Origin: Ruminiclostridium sp.
GTDB taxonomy: Bacteria > Bacillota > Clostridia > Oscillospirales > Ruminococcaceae
Assembly (NCBI GenBank): GCA_017942025.1
Contig: JAGAVH010000079.1
Span: 1-52,933 of the forward strand
Length of the DNA stretch: 52,933 bases
Direction of reading: 5' to 3'
The position numbers were made by a program, and so were the translations under genes. Positions 41,754 through 50,757 of the stretch are shown piece by piece. The notes below the pieces were generated by a model. It was not told the origin of the DNA. It saw only the letters and a list, made by a program, of their open reading frames with translations, and searched no databases. Numbering within the stretch: the first letter of the stretch is position 1; each line of letters begins with the position of its first letter.

Positions 41754-42683
41754 ATGGAAAAGATTTATAGCGGTAAGGTGTTAGAGGAGCTCAAGGCTCT
41801 TGCTTACACAGAAATCACAGCTCTCGGAGTTAAAGCATCCGATATTACTATTGAAGTAATTGAAGAGCCTGTAAAAAAATTATTCGGCAAAAAGGGCGAC
41901 TACAAAATCAAGGCGTCCTATAGCGAGGTTGAAAACGTAACAGCAGCTGTTACAACCGAAGAAGCAACAGAAGAAGCAGAAGCGGTAACAGCACCCGTAG
42001 AAACAGACGCAGAACACAGCGAAAAGATTTCTCTTGCGGTAGCTTATATTGAAAAGGTGCTTACAGCACTCGGCGTTACAGATTTCAAGGTGAATGTAAT
42101 CGAAAAGGAAGACATTACAGTACTTGATATCGTTGGCGACAAGCTTGGTATCGTAATTGGCAGAAGAGGCGAAACTCTTGATTCTCTCCAGTATCTTGCA
42201 ATTTTAGCAAGCAACAGAAACGACGAGCCCTACTGCAGAATCACAGTTGACTGCAACGGCTACAGAGATAAGAGAGAAGAAACTCTCCGTGCTCTTGCAG
42301 AGCGTACTGCAAACAAGGTACTCCGTCAGGGCAGAAGAATTACATTAGAGCCTATGAACCCCTATGAGCGTCGTATAATTCACAGCAAGGTAGCTGAAAT
42401 AGAAGGAGTTTACAGCAACTCCATCGGCGAAGAGCCTTACAGAAAGGTTGTTATCTCCGCTTCTCAGAAGCACGGCGATGGCAACAGAAGAAATGACAGA
42501 AGAGGCGGTCAGAGAAGAAACAGCAACGGCGGTAACCGTTCTTACAAGCAGAGCAGCGGCTTCTCCACAAGCTTTGAAAGAGAGTACAAGCGTACATCCG
42601 ATGAAAATGCAACATATCAGTATTCACAAGAAACTGTAGAAGCTGAAAAGAATGCAACACTCTACGGAAAAATCGAATTCTAA
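41754..42683 (+). CDS. jag: Jag/KhpB RNA-binding protein (Jag_N-KH-R3H)
   Basis: A 309-residue protein: N-terminal Jag_N domain (MEKIYSGKVLEELKALAYTE to KKLFGKKGDYKIKA), an acidic Thr/Glu-rich linker, a KH domain (GDKLGIVIGRRGETLDSLQYLA), an R3H domain (ERTANKVLRQGRRITLEPMNPYERRIIH) and an Arg/Gly/Asn-rich tail. It binds small RNAs and affects cell elongation and division in Gram-positives. ATG 41754 has GGAAGGATTTTACA before it; the longer frame overlapping yidC is rejected. In many Firmicutes mnmE follows, but here a terminator follows. Confidence 0.95.
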   Translation: MEKIYSGKVLEELKALAYTEITALGVKASDITIEVIEEPVKKLFGKKGDYKIKASYSEVENVTAAVTTEEATEEAEAVTAPVETDAEHSEKISLAVAYIEKVLTALGVTDFKVNVIEKEDITVLDIVGDKLGIVIGRRGETLDSLQYLAILASNRNDEPYCRITVDCNGYRDKREETLRALAERTANKVLRQGRRITLEPMNPYERRIIHSKVAEIEGVYSNSIGEEPYRKVVISASQKHGDGNRRNDRRGGQRRNSNGGNRSYKQSSGFSTSFEREYKRTSDENATYQYSQETVEAEKNATLYGKIEF

Positions 42684-42693
42684 AATTACACTC

Positions 42694-42728
42694 CCCCGAT
42701 ATATAATTTTATATATCGGGGATTTTTT
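42694..42728 (+). terminator. Terminator of the rpmH-jag operon
   Basis: CCCCGATATATA/TATATATCGGGG, a 12-bp stem with a 4-base loop, followed by ATTTTTT. It starts 11 bases after the jag stop codon. Confidence 0.93.
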
Positions 42729-42779
42729 CTGCTCTAATAATGGGAGCCATTGTTAAAATTCTTTTGTGCAAAATCACAC

Positions 42780-42824
42780 TTGACTTTTAAGCCTCTTTAC
42801 TGTATTATTAGTAAGGTGTATAAT
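42780..42824 (+). promoter_or_regulatory. Two overlapping promoters of glnN
   Basis: First: TTGACT (42780-42785), 17 bases, TATTAT (42803-42808). Second: TTTACT (42796-42801), 17 bases, TATAAT (42819-42824). Both face glnN. Two starts 16 bases apart could allow dual control, for example by nitrogen supply; no clear operator is visible. Confidence 0.7.
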
Positions 42825-42878
42825 TATAAGTAAATTTCATTATATATAAATATATAATCTTTTTCGGGAGGAAAGGAA

Positions 42879-44975
42879 ATGACAGATAACAAACTTCAGA
42901 TGCCTGAGCTTTTCGGCTCAGATGTATTCAGCGAAGCGATAATGAAGACCAAGCTGCCCAAGGCAACCTTTAAAGAGCTTATGAAGGTAATACACGGCGA
43001 CGCAGAGCTTACTCTCCCCGTTGCTGAGGTAGTTGCCAGCGCAATGAAGGACTGGGCAGTAGAAAAGGGTGCAACCCACTACGCTCATTGGTTCCAGCCT
43101 ATGACAGGCATTACAGCAGAAAAGCACGACAGCTTCATTTCACCCGTCGGTGATGGAACAGCAATTATGGAATTTTCAGGCAAGGAGCTTATAAAAGGCG
43201 AGCCTGACGCTTCTTCCTTTCCCTCAGGCGGATTGAGAGCTACCTTTGAGGCAAGAGGCTATACCGCCTGGGACCCCACCTCATACGCGTTTATAAAAGA
43301 CAATGCTCTTTACATACCCACAGCCTTTTTCTCATATTCAGGAGAAGCTCTTGATAAGAAAACTCCCCTGCTTCGCTCTATGGAGGCAGTATCAAAGCAG
43401 ACTGTCAGAATTTTACGCCTTTTCGGCAACGAAGAAGTAAATGCCGCTATCGCAACAGTAGGCGCAGAGCAGGAATACTTCTTAGTTGACAAGAACAGCT
43501 ACGACAAGAGAAAAGACCTTATCTTTACAGGAAGAACGCTTTTCGGTGCGGCACCCGTAAAGGGACAGGAGCTGGAGGATCACTACTTCGGTACTATAAA
43601 GCAAAGAGTCGGAAAGTATATGGAGGATCTCGACAGACATTTATGGGCACTGGGTGTTGCCTCCAAGACAAAGCACAACGAAGCAGCTCCCGCACAGCAC
43701 GAATGTGCACCTATATTCGAATCCGCCAACCTTGCCGCTGACCACAATCAGCTGACAATGGAAATTATGAAGAAGGTAGCTTTAGAGCACGGTATGGTAT
43801 GCCTGCTCCACGAAAAGCCTTTCCAGGGTGTAAACGGCTCAGGTAAGCACGATAACTGGTCGCTCACCACCGACGATGGTCACAATCTTTTAAACCCCGG
43901 CAAATCACCCATGGAGAACGCACAGTTCCTGACCTTCCTTGTGGCTATCATCAAGGCGGTTGACGAACACGCAGACCTGCTTCGTGTATCGGTTTCCACA
44001 GCAGGAAACGACCACAGACTGGGCGGTAACGAAGCGCCTCCTGCTATTATATCAATATTCCTTGGCGATGAGCTTACAGAAATAATCGACGCCATCGTTG
44101 AAAACACCGATGTAAAATCAAAGCGCTCACAGTTTGATATAGGAATTTCCAACCTTCCTAAATTCCCCAAGGATACCACCGACAGAAACAGAACCTCTCC
44201 CTTTGCCTTTACAGGTAACAAGTTCGAATTCAGAAGCGTAGGCTCTTCACTCAACATCTCAGACCCCAACATTGTTCTTAATACCATCGTTGCTGAGGCT
44301 CTTGACGAGTTCGCTACAGAGCTTGAAAAAGCAGAGGACTTTACCTCAGCACTCCACGAGCTTCTTGTAAGAACTATCAAGAAGCACAAGCGTGTAATCT
44401 TCAACGGAAACGGCTACGACGACGCCTGGGTAAAGGAAGCAACCGAAGTGAGAGGACTTCCCTGCTATCCCTCAGCGGTTGACGCTATACCCCATTTCCG
44501 TGATGAAAAGAATGTAAAGCTTTTTGAAAAGTACAAGGTATTTACAGCGGTAGAGGTAAATTCCAGAACAGAAATACAGCTTGAAAACTACTGCAAGATA
44601 ATCAATATCGAAGCTCTTACAACTGTAGAAATGGCGTCCAAGGAAATTCTCCCAGCTGTTATGGAGTATGAAAAAGCGCTGTGCGAAACCCTTTTAGCTA
44701 AGAAAAATGCAGGTATCAGCTTTAATGTTGAAAGCAATCTTGCGTCAAGCATCAGCGTACTTGCCGAGGACCTGAACAACAAGATATATGAGCTTGAAGC
44801 GGTTATCATAAAGGCACACGGCATCACCGATATTTTCGAAGCATCAAGATGCTATCACGATGAGGTATTTGCTACAATGCAGGCACTCCGCGCAATAGCT
44901 GACCAGCTTGAAACTATGGTAGCTGAAAAATACTGGCCCTTCCCCACATACGAAGACCTTTTATTCAACGTATAA
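42879..44975 (+). CDS. glnN: Glutamine synthetase type III
   Basis: A 698-residue GlnN, which makes glutamine from glutamate, ammonia and ATP. It differs from 450-residue GlnA by its size and N-terminal extension. Type III features: [51 protein letters not shown] (metal site), [34 protein letters not shown] and [15 protein letters not shown]. The full C-terminal domain is present. GGGAGGAAAGGAA precedes the ATG. Single-gene unit with two promoters and, right after the stop, a repeat array and a bidirectional terminator. Confidence 0.98.
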   Translation: MTDNKLQMPELFGSDVFSEAIMKTKLPKATFKELMKVIHGDAELTLPVAEVVASAMKDWAVEKGATHYAHWFQPMTGITAEKHDSFISPVGDGTAIMEFSGKELIKGEPDASSFPSGGLRATFEARGYTAWDPTSYAFIKDNALYIPTAFFSYSGEALDKKTPLLRSMEAVSKQTVRILRLFGNEEVNAAIATVGAEQEYFLVDKNSYDKRKDLIFTGRTLFGAAPVKGQELEDHYFGTIKQRVGKYMEDLDRHLWALGVASKTKHNEAAPAQHECAPIFESANLAADHNQLTMEIMKKVALEHGMVCLLHEKPFQGVNGSGKHDNWSLTTDDGHNLLNPGKSPMENAQFLTFLVAIIKAVDEHADLLRVSVSTAGNDHRLGGNEAPPAIISIFLGDELTEIIDAIVENTDVKSKRSQFDIGISNLPKFPKDTTDRNRTSPFAFTGNKFEFRSVGSSLNISDPNIVLNTIVAEALDEFATELEKAEDFTSALHELLVRTIKKHKRVIFNGNGYDDAWVKEATEVRGLPCYPSAVDAIPHFRDEKNVKLFEKYKVFTAVEVNSRTEIQLENYCKIINIEALTTVEMASKEILPAVMEYEKALCETLLAKKNAGISFNVESNLASSISVLAEDLNNKIYELEAVIIKAHGITDIFEASRCYHDEVFATMQALRAIADQLETMVAEKYWPFPTYEDLLFNV

Positions 44976-45240
44976 GGCGTGCCGCCTTTGGCAATTCCTG
45001 CCTTTTACTCATTTCTGCTTTAATAAGGCAAGTGAAACGGCAGGGCTCACAATACAGATTTATAATACCTCTTTTTGGCGTGCCGCCTTTGGCAATTCCT
45101 GCCTTTTTCTCATTCCTGCTTTGCTCAGGCAAGTAAAGCAGCAGGGCTCACAATACAGATTTATAAAATGCCTCTTTTGGCGTGCCGCCTTTGGCAATTC
45201 TGCCTTTTACTCATTTCTGCTTTGCTCAGGCAAGTGAAAC
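44976..45240. repeat. Three tandem copies of a ~102-bp repeat (same family as 20779-21052)
   Basis: Units begin GGCGTGCCGCCTTTGGCAAT at 44976, 45077 and 45179, with spacings of 101 and 102. The third stops at about 62 bases. Shared with the array at 20779: GGCGTGCCGCC at the left, TTCCTGCCTTTTA (one base shorter in unit 3), and in full copies GGCAGG or GCAGGG further on. The first unit starts on the base after the glnN stop codon. The stretch 44976-45281 contains no gene. Confidence 0.94.
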
Positions 45241-45247
45241 AAAAATC

Positions 45248-45273
45248 AAGCACTCCTGATTTCAGGAGTGCTT
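45248..45273. terminator. Bidirectional terminator between glnN and the NifX-like gene
   Basis: AAGCACTCCTGA/TCAGGAGTGCTT with a 2-base centre. Rightward it is followed by CTTATTTTTT and leftward by GATTTTTG, so it can serve both glnN with its repeats and the leftward gene ending at 45282. Confidence 0.9.
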
Positions 45274-45281
45274 CTTATTTT

Positions 45282-45665
45282 TTATGTACAGCTATGTCCG
45301 CCGCAATTATGTCCTTCTCCGTGTCCCTCGCCGTGATGACTGCATTTAACATCAGGATTGAATAATAACGTACCGTTAAGATAGTCTTGCACTGCAAGGT
45401 CGCAAAGTCCCGTAACACCGCCATAGACTTCTATACCTGCACCTTTTAGTGCCGTCTGGGCGCCACCGCCGATACCTCCGCAGATAAGAGTCTTTACGCC
45501 AAGGCTTGATAAAAAGCCTGCCAATGCTCCGTGACCACTTCCGTTGGTGTCTACCACTTCAGAAGAGATAATTTTACCATTCTCAGTTTCGTAGATTTTG
45601 AACTGTTCGGTATGTCCGAAATGCTGGAATACCATTCCGTTATCATAGGTTACTGCGATTTTCAT
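45282..45665 (-). CDS. NifX/NifB-type dinitrogenase iron-molybdenum cofactor domain protein
   Basis: A 127-residue protein with the NifX-like fold (MKIAVTYDNGMVFQHFGHTEQFKIYE, GALAGFLSSLGVKTLICGGIGGGAQTAL). Members bind iron-molybdenum cofactors or other metal clusters; many in non-fixing anaerobes have unknown roles. The C-terminus is a metal-binding tail rich in His, Cys and Gly (CSHHGEGHGEGHNCGGHSC). No nif genes are near. It lies 13 bases after a metallo-beta-lactamase-fold gene in the same operon. Confidence 0.88.
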   Translation of the reverse strand: MKIAVTYDNGMVFQHFGHTEQFKIYETENGKIISSEVVDTNGSGHGALAGFLSSLGVKTLICGGIGGGAQTALKGAGIEVYGGVTGLCDLAVQDYLNGTLLFNPDVKCSHHGEGHGEGHNCGGHSCT

Positions 45666-45678
45666 AATAAAAGCTCCT

Positions 45679-46455
45679 TTATAAATTTACTGTCTGTCCT
45701 GCTGAAATGTAGGACAGCTTTTTCATATACTTTTTCATAAACTGATACTGTTCTTCGCCTGTACAATGGCAGGTGAAAAACTCTGTATCAAGACTGTCGA
45801 GAAATAAGGCATAGCTTTTAAGCGTGTCGTCAAGGGGTAATTTTGAAAAATGAAAGCCACCGATAAGAAAATCAGGCTTAAACCACTGGGCTATATTAAG
45901 TACACCCTTATGAGAGCATCCGCTGATTAAGATACGTTTTCCCTCTTCCACTATAAGCAGATAATGCTCGTGCAGAAAGTCATCGGGAATAAATTCTCCG
46001 TCAACGTTTTTATTAAGTCCGAAGGAGCCTAAATCAAAGCTCTTTTCCCTATCGTTGCAGGTAAAGAGAGTAAGCCCGTCGGCTATTTTATATTGGTCAT
46101 CTGTCAGAATTATTCTGTCGCTTTCTTTAAGCCTTTTATCAAGACCGATATATTTTTCTGTGCCGTTATAATAGTCGCCGAAGGCGTTTTTATTCATATA
46201 TACGGGAGATTTTTCATTAAGCTGCAAAAATCTTGCAAGTCCGCCGCCGTGATCGTAATGTCCGTGGGATAGCACCGCAATATCAACGGTATCAAGGGCT
46301 ACGCCGAGCTTATCGGCATTTTCCGAAAAAAGCTCCGTCTGTCCCGTATCGAACAGTATTTTGTGGTCCTTCGTTTCGATAAAAAGGGATAGTCCGTGTT
46401 CGGCTTTTATATCATCATTTACAGAGGTGTTCTCTGTAAGACAGGTTATTTTCAT
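45679..46455 (-). CDS. Metallo-beta-lactamase-fold hydrolase
   Basis: A 258-residue MBL-fold protein with the metal motif HxHxDH as His64, His66, Asp68, His69 in LSHGHYDHGGGLARFL, plus ISGCSHKGVLNI and the C-terminal CHCTGEEQ. It resembles the MJ0301/MJ1236-type group linked to dihydropterin synthesis, but the substrate is not proven. It is the first gene of a two-gene leftward operon with the NifX-like protein. Confidence 0.87.
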   Translation of the reverse strand: MKITCLTENTSVNDDIKAEHGLSLFIETKDHKILFDTGQTELFSENADKLGVALDTVDIAVLSHGHYDHGGGLARFLQLNEKSPVYMNKNAFGDYYNGTEKYIGLDKRLKESDRIILTDDQYKIADGLTLFTCNDREKSFDLGSFGLNKNVDGEFIPDDFLHEHYLLIVEEGKRILISGCSHKGVLNIAQWFKPDFLIGGFHFSKLPLDDTLKSYALFLDSLDTEFFTCHCTGEEQYQFMKKYMKKLSYISAGQTVNL

Positions 46456-46483
46456 ACAATCATCCTTTTAGTTTGATAACTTT

Positions 46484-46512
46484 AGTATAGCACTTTAAGG
46501 ATTTTTTGTCAA
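46484..46512 (-). promoter_or_regulatory. Promoter of the MBL-NifX operon
   Basis: Minus strand TTGACA (46507-46512), 17 bases, TATACT (46484-46489), about 30 bases before ATG 46455. Confidence 0.8.
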
Positions 46513-46548
46513 CAAACTGAAATTCATAAAATCTTAATAAATCCTTAA
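46495..46548. repeat. 10-bp inverted repeat in the divergent promoter region
   Basis: TTAAGGATTT (46495-46504) and AAATCCTTAA (46539-46548) are perfect complements 34 bases apart. One arm lies in the spacer of the leftward promoter and the other abuts the -35 of the rightward promoter. They could be sites for one regulator of both operons. Confidence 0.55.
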
Positions 46549-46577
46549 TTGAACTGCAATTTTTACTGTGTTACAAT
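46549..46577 (+). promoter_or_regulatory. Promoter of the ABC exporter operon
   Basis: TTGAAC (46549-46554), 17 bases, TACAAT (46572-46577). It overlaps a possible early TTG codon of the ATPase frame, so that codon cannot be the start. Confidence 0.75.
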
Positions 46578-46608
46578 TTTTATAACAAATAAAAAAGGGG
46601 TGCGCTAT

Positions 46609-47283
46609 ATGAAAATAACCACAGAAAATCTTACAAAAACCTACAAGACGGGTGAAGATACAATCTACGCCCTGAAGGACTGCAACATCACTATAGAAGA
46701 AGGTGAACAGCTTGCAATAATGGGACCGTCAGGCTCAGGCAAGACTACGTTATTATCCCTTATCGGCGGAATTATAAAGCATAGCGAGGGTAAGGTAATA
46801 TTCAGCGACGGTGACAGAGCTACAGATATTACTACTCTTTCGGAAAGTGCTCTTGCTAAATTCAGGAGAAGAAATATCGGCTTTGTATTTCAGGATTATT
46901 CTCTGATACCCGAAATGACGGCAAGGCAGAATATCACACTTCCGCTTTTACTGGATAACAAGAAGGTGGATAAAAAGCGTTTTGAGGAGCTTTGCGAAAG
47001 ACTTATGATAAAGGACAGACTAAACCATCTGCCCGAAGAATTGTCAGGTGGTCAGAAGCAAAGGGTTGCTATAGCAAGAGCGCTTATTACAAACCCTTCG
47101 GTAATACTCTGCGATGAGCCGACAGGAAATCTCGACTCGAAATCGGGTGAAGAGGTAATCACGCTTTTAAAGGAGCTTTGCGAAGCAGAGAACAAAACTC
47201 TGATAATCGTAACTCACGACAAGGGCATTTCGGAAAAGCTTTTCAGAACGATAGAAATATACGACGGAGAGGTAACAAAATGA
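46609..47283 (+). CDS. ABC transporter ATP-binding protein (MacB/LolD type)
   Basis: A 224-residue ATPase: Walker A GPSGSGKTTLLSLI (about residue 39), Q-loop FVFQDYSLIPEMTARQN, signature ELSGGQKQRVAIARALI, Walker B VILCDEPTGNLDSKSG and IIVTHDKG. This is the MacB/LolD/FtsE subgroup, which pairs with FtsX-type permeases in mechanotransmission rather than substrate channelling. AAGGGGTGCGCTAT precedes ATG 46609. It overlaps the permease gene as ATGA. Confidence 0.94.
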   Translation: MKITTENLTKTYKTGEDTIYALKDCNITIEEGEQLAIMGPSGSGKTTLLSLIGGIIKHSEGKVIFSDGDRATDITTLSESALAKFRRRNIGFVFQDYSLIPEMTARQNITLPLLLDNKKVDKKRFEELCERLMIKDRLNHLPEELSGGQKQRVAIARALITNPSVILCDEPTGNLDSKSGEEVITLLKELCEAENKTLIIVTHDKGISEKLFRTIEIYDGEVTK

Positions 47284-49790
47284 AAATTCTGCTCATCGCA
47301 TTAAACTACGTGCGCCGTCACTTTATAAAATTTCTGCTTATCATAGTTGCTCTGGCGCTGATGATTTCATCGGTGCTTTTTACCCAGATATTCGTTGACG
47401 CAAATCACTATAGCAGATTTTTCACCGCAAGGCAGGGGATAATGCCCTTTTTGACTATAAATTGCGACGTAAACGACGCTCTTGTGACTGACGAAATGCT
47501 TGAAAAATATTATGCAGGCAGACAGTATATCGTCGGCTCTGACAAATACGGAAACCATATCGGATATATGGATGATAAGGCTCTCTCGTCAATGGGTATA
47601 ATGATTCTCCGTGGACGAATGCCCGAAAAGGAAAATGAGATAGCTATGAGTGACAGCCTTCTGCTGACCTATAAAACCGAGGTGGGAGAAAAAGTTACGC
47701 TTACCGTTATAGAAAACGGCAAGGAAACCGAAAAAGAGTATCTTGTCACGGGACTTACCTCCGATTTCTTAAAACGATACAACGAAACGGACAAGCAGGT
47801 AGTAATAAAGGAAGGCAACACTGAAGACTACTGTGTAAAGATACCCTCGATAATATGCGGCAGAACTGAAAATTATATTGCCGTAAACGTGGTCACAGGC
47901 GTTATGTACAGTTTCGAAAACGACGATATGCCGGTGCTTTACGTAGGTGAAAAGTCATTTGTAATAAACAACGAACTGCTTTGGGCGAACGGTCCACTAG
48001 GTAAATATATAAGCACCAACGAATTTATACTTGTGGATATAACAGTAAAATACATAGTGCCGGCGTTTATAATACTGATGGCGATAGCAGGGGTATATAC
48101 GGCGGTCAGAATTCTGTCATCGGGACAGAAGAACAATCTTCGTCTTATAAGTACAATCGGCGGTACAAGGGCGCAGGTATTTCTGATTTTCTTCTACGAG
48201 GCTCTTTTCATATCCCTTTTCTCGTCGCTTTTAAGTATCTTATCAGGATATATAATAGTCGGCGGCTTTGCAGGAAGTCTTGAAACGCTGGGTGCTGTAT
48301 ACAGGATACCAACGGGACTTATTTTCGGAATATCCGCACTCGGCTTTATTATACTTCTTATCTTCTATATGATTTATTTTCTTATAGTGTCAAGGGAAAG
48401 ACGAATAAGAAAAAAGAAAAAGGAATACCGCTCTGTAAACAGATTATGGATAAAGACGATTGACAGAAATTCAGGCACTTCCAAAATTGCCTTTTCGGTA
48501 GTTACTGCGGTGCTGGTGGTAATCTTTTCTGGCGGATGTCTGTGGGGAGATTTCATCTCTATGATACACGCAGATAATATCGAAATTGCAAAAAGATATT
48601 CCTATGATTATCTTGTAAGAGTGCCGGGCGGCACTATGGAATTTTCTATGATGGACTTTCATCTGCCACTATGCGGACTGTCAGAAGCGGAGATTGACGG
48701 TATCGCAGAAAATTATCCCGTAACAGAAAAGCTACGGGCAATGACCTACAGTCTGCACGCTTATATCGATGCAAAGGGTACTGTACCCGAAAACACAAAG
48801 AATAAAACCGCCTATGTGATACCAAAGGAGCCTGAGGGGCTGCGACAAGCCTTTTCGGATGCGGGACTTAGTGACAGTATATCTATGTATAAGCAGGGAG
48901 TAACGGCTATACCCTACGAGTATCTTGAAATGCTGATAGGCAAGGTCGACTTTACCAAGGAGGAATATGACAGCGGCAGGGCGGTCGTATCCTTAAACGG
49001 TACGTATAAGGTAAAGGATAATATAAAGCTGTACTTTTTATTCTATCCTGCCGCTATAAACAAATCGGATGGGGAGATTTCAAAATATATACCCGAAATC
49101 ATCACCACAGAGCTTACTGTTACCGATAGTGTAAGTATAAAAAATGACAGCGATAGCCTTGAAATAGCCGAGATTGTATCAACAAGAAGCAAAAGGATAA
49201 TAGTATCGGACAAATATCTGCTGAGCATCAGCGATAAGTTCAGATATGACTATGTGCTTTTTGATAACAGTCAGCTTATCAGCGAAAATGACGCTATACG
49301 GACTGACGAATATATAGCAGGTCTTGCAAAAAGCGGAAAGCTCCATCTTTATAATCACGGCATAGAGCCTATGCTGTTAAAGAAGGAAGCTGAAAAGCAA
49401 AGAGCACCCTACCTTGCACTGAGCATAATTTATACCGTGGTGGTAGCGTTCTTTTCATACGTATGCATAAACTGTGAAGCAAGAGGAAAAATTCAGAATT
49501 ATCTTATACTGAAATTTATCGGTGCTGAAAAAAGGCAGCTCACCCGACTTGTAATTCTGTCCTCACTAAGAAAGGCTTTTGCAGGTATAATAAGCGGTGC
49601 AGTATTTTATTACGTAGTTCTTACCGTACTTGCCTTTTTAGTAGAAAGCGAAGGATATATGAAGTATTTTCCTTTGACAAATGCATTCTGCTATCCGATT
49701 CTTATAACAGGGGTTATAATTGCTATCGTACTCGTGGCGTCTGTAATAGCGGCGTTATGGGTAAATAAGCAGGAAAAAGGGACTATATAA
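47280..49790 (+). CDS. FtsX-domain ABC transporter permease
   Basis: An 836-residue permease with one N-terminal membrane segment (about residues 15-35), a large outside domain, three segments around residues 258-380 (YIVPAFIILMAIAGVYTAV; LFISLFSSLLSILSGYII; FGISALGFIILLIFYMIYF), another near 400, a second outside domain, and three C-terminal segments. This two-FtsX layout is typical of Firmicutes exporters of antimicrobial peptides or lipoproteins. ATG 47280 follows GGAGAGGTAACAAA and overlaps the ATPase stop. No two-component system is adjacent. Substrate unknown. Confidence 0.88.
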   Translation: MKILLIALNYVRRHFIKFLLIIVALALMISSVLFTQIFVDANHYSRFFTARQGIMPFLTINCDVNDALVTDEMLEKYYAGRQYIVGSDKYGNHIGYMDDKALSSMGIMILRGRMPEKENEIAMSDSLLLTYKTEVGEKVTLTVIENGKETEKEYLVTGLTSDFLKRYNETDKQVVIKEGNTEDYCVKIPSIICGRTENYIAVNVVTGVMYSFENDDMPVLYVGEKSFVINNELLWANGPLGKYISTNEFILVDITVKYIVPAFIILMAIAGVYTAVRILSSGQKNNLRLISTIGGTRAQVFLIFFYEALFISLFSSLLSILSGYIIVGGFAGSLETLGAVYRIPTGLIFGISALGFIILLIFYMIYFLIVSRERRIRKKKKEYRSVNRLWIKTIDRNSGTSKIAFSVVTAVLVVIFSGGCLWGDFISMIHADNIEIAKRYSYDYLVRVPGGTMEFSMMDFHLPLCGLSEAEIDGIAENYPVTEKLRAMTYSLHAYIDAKGTVPENTKNKTAYVIPKEPEGLRQAFSDAGLSDSISMYKQGVTAIPYEYLEMLIGKVDFTKEEYDSGRAVVSLNGTYKVKDNIKLYFLFYPAAINKSDGEISKYIPEIITTELTVTDSVSIKNDSDSLEIAEIVSTRSKRIIVSDKYLLSISDKFRYDYVLFDNSQLISENDAIRTDEYIAGLAKSGKLHLYNHGIEPMLLKKEAEKQRAPYLALSIIYTVVVAFFSYVCINCEARGKIQNYLILKFIGAEKRQLTRLVILSSLRKAFAGIISGAVFYYVVLTVLAFLVESEGYMKYFPLTNAFCYPILITGVIIAIVLVASVIAALWVNKQEKGTI

Positions 49791-49796
49791 AATTTA

Positions 49797-49828
49797 CCGC
49801 AGAGTAACAGACGTTGCTCTGCGGTTTT
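49797..49828 (+). terminator. Terminator of the ABC exporter operon
   Basis: CCGCAGAG/CTCTGCGG, extended inward by AAC/GTT after a mismatch, followed by TTTT. Starts 6 bases after the permease stop codon. Confidence 0.8.
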
Positions 49829-49834
49829 GCTATA

Positions 49835-49863
49835 TTGACTAATCGGACGTAAGGTGGTAAAAT
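49835..49863 (+). promoter_or_regulatory. Promoter of the ADP-ribosylglycohydrolase gene
   Basis: TTGACT (49835-49840), 17 bases, TAAAAT (49858-49863). The upstream ATG 49862 falls inside the -10, which supports ATG 49883 as start and gives a leader of only a dozen bases. Confidence 0.7.
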
Positions 49864-49882
49864 GGTTATAAGAGGTGATTTT

Positions 49883-50692
49883 ATGCTGGGAGCTATTTAC
49901 GGAGATATTATCGGCTCATATTATGAGGTACACTGTACCAAGGACTACGATTTTCCATTCTGCAAGGAAAGTCATTTTACTGACGACAGTGTTCTGACAG
50001 TTGCAGTATGCAGGGCGATTCTGAATTTTCCTGATGATATAAAAAGACTTGGTTTAAGAAAAAGAGCAAAAGAATACGCCGCAATGTACCGGCACTATTA
50101 TTCCTGCTTTCCCGGGGCAGGCTTTGGCAATATGTTTTCAAAATGGGCAAGGAATCACGATTCGGGAAATATTAAAAGCTACGGTAACGGCGGTGCAATG
50201 CGTGCTGTCCCCATAGGCTATGCCTACAATACCAGAGAACAGATACTGCTCCAGATAAAGGCAAGCTGTATATCAACTCACAATCACAAGGAAGCCATAA
50301 ACGGCGCAGGCGCTGTAGCTATGGCTGTATTCCTTGCGAGAAACGGAAAAAGCAAGGAAGAAATAAAGGAATACGTTGAAAAGAACCACGGATACGATTT
50401 ATCAATACCGCTTTCACAGATAAGAGAAAAGCACATATTTGACAGCCGCACCTCCTACAGCGTGCCGCCTGCCATAATCGCCTTTCTTTGTTCTACTGAT
50501 TATGAAAGCGCTGTCAGAAACGCCGTATCCCTCGGAGGCGACGCAGATACCGAGGCTTGTATTGCAGGCGGCATTGCCGGGGCGTTCTATAAGGAGATAC
50601 CCGATCATATACGCCGCTTTTGCGAAAGCCGTCTGGACAGTTCCTTAAAAAAGACCGCAAGAGAATTCTGCGAAAAATACATAACTGATTAA
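49883..50692 (+). CDS. ADP-ribosylglycohydrolase family protein
   Basis: A 269-residue all-helical hydrolase of the DraG/ARH family that removes ADP-ribose from proteins or other acceptors. It begins MLGAIYGDIIGSYYE, has HFTDDSVLT with metal ligands Thr33, Asp34, Asp35, SYGNGGAMRAVPIG, and the distal pair in LGGDADTEACIAGGIAGA. AGAGGTGATTTT precedes ATG 49883. No partner ADP-ribosyltransferase is visible in the window. The WYL genes follow 65 bases downstream in the same direction. Confidence 0.92.
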   Translation: MLGAIYGDIIGSYYEVHCTKDYDFPFCKESHFTDDSVLTVAVCRAILNFPDDIKRLGLRKRAKEYAAMYRHYYSCFPGAGFGNMFSKWARNHDSGNIKSYGNGGAMRAVPIGYAYNTREQILLQIKASCISTHNHKEAINGAGAVAMAVFLARNGKSKEEIKEYVEKNHGYDLSIPLSQIREKHIFDSRTSYSVPPAIIAFLCSTDYESAVRNAVSLGGDADTEACIAGGIAGAFYKEIPDHIRRFCESRLDSSLKKTAREFCEKYITD

Positions 50693-50757
50693 AATAAATT
50701 TTATGGCAATGAGTAATACTCTGCTGACACATTTCTGATAATACGGGAGGTGAAAAA

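Noticed and set aside
45075-45365. 96-codon frame through the repeat array after glnN
   Set aside because: It merely translates the tandem repeats and terminator, then runs antisense into the NifX-like gene.
47178-47279. 34-codon extension of the ABC permease
   Set aside because: Overlaps the ATPase in another frame; the ATGA overlap with GGAGAGGT is the normal coupled start.
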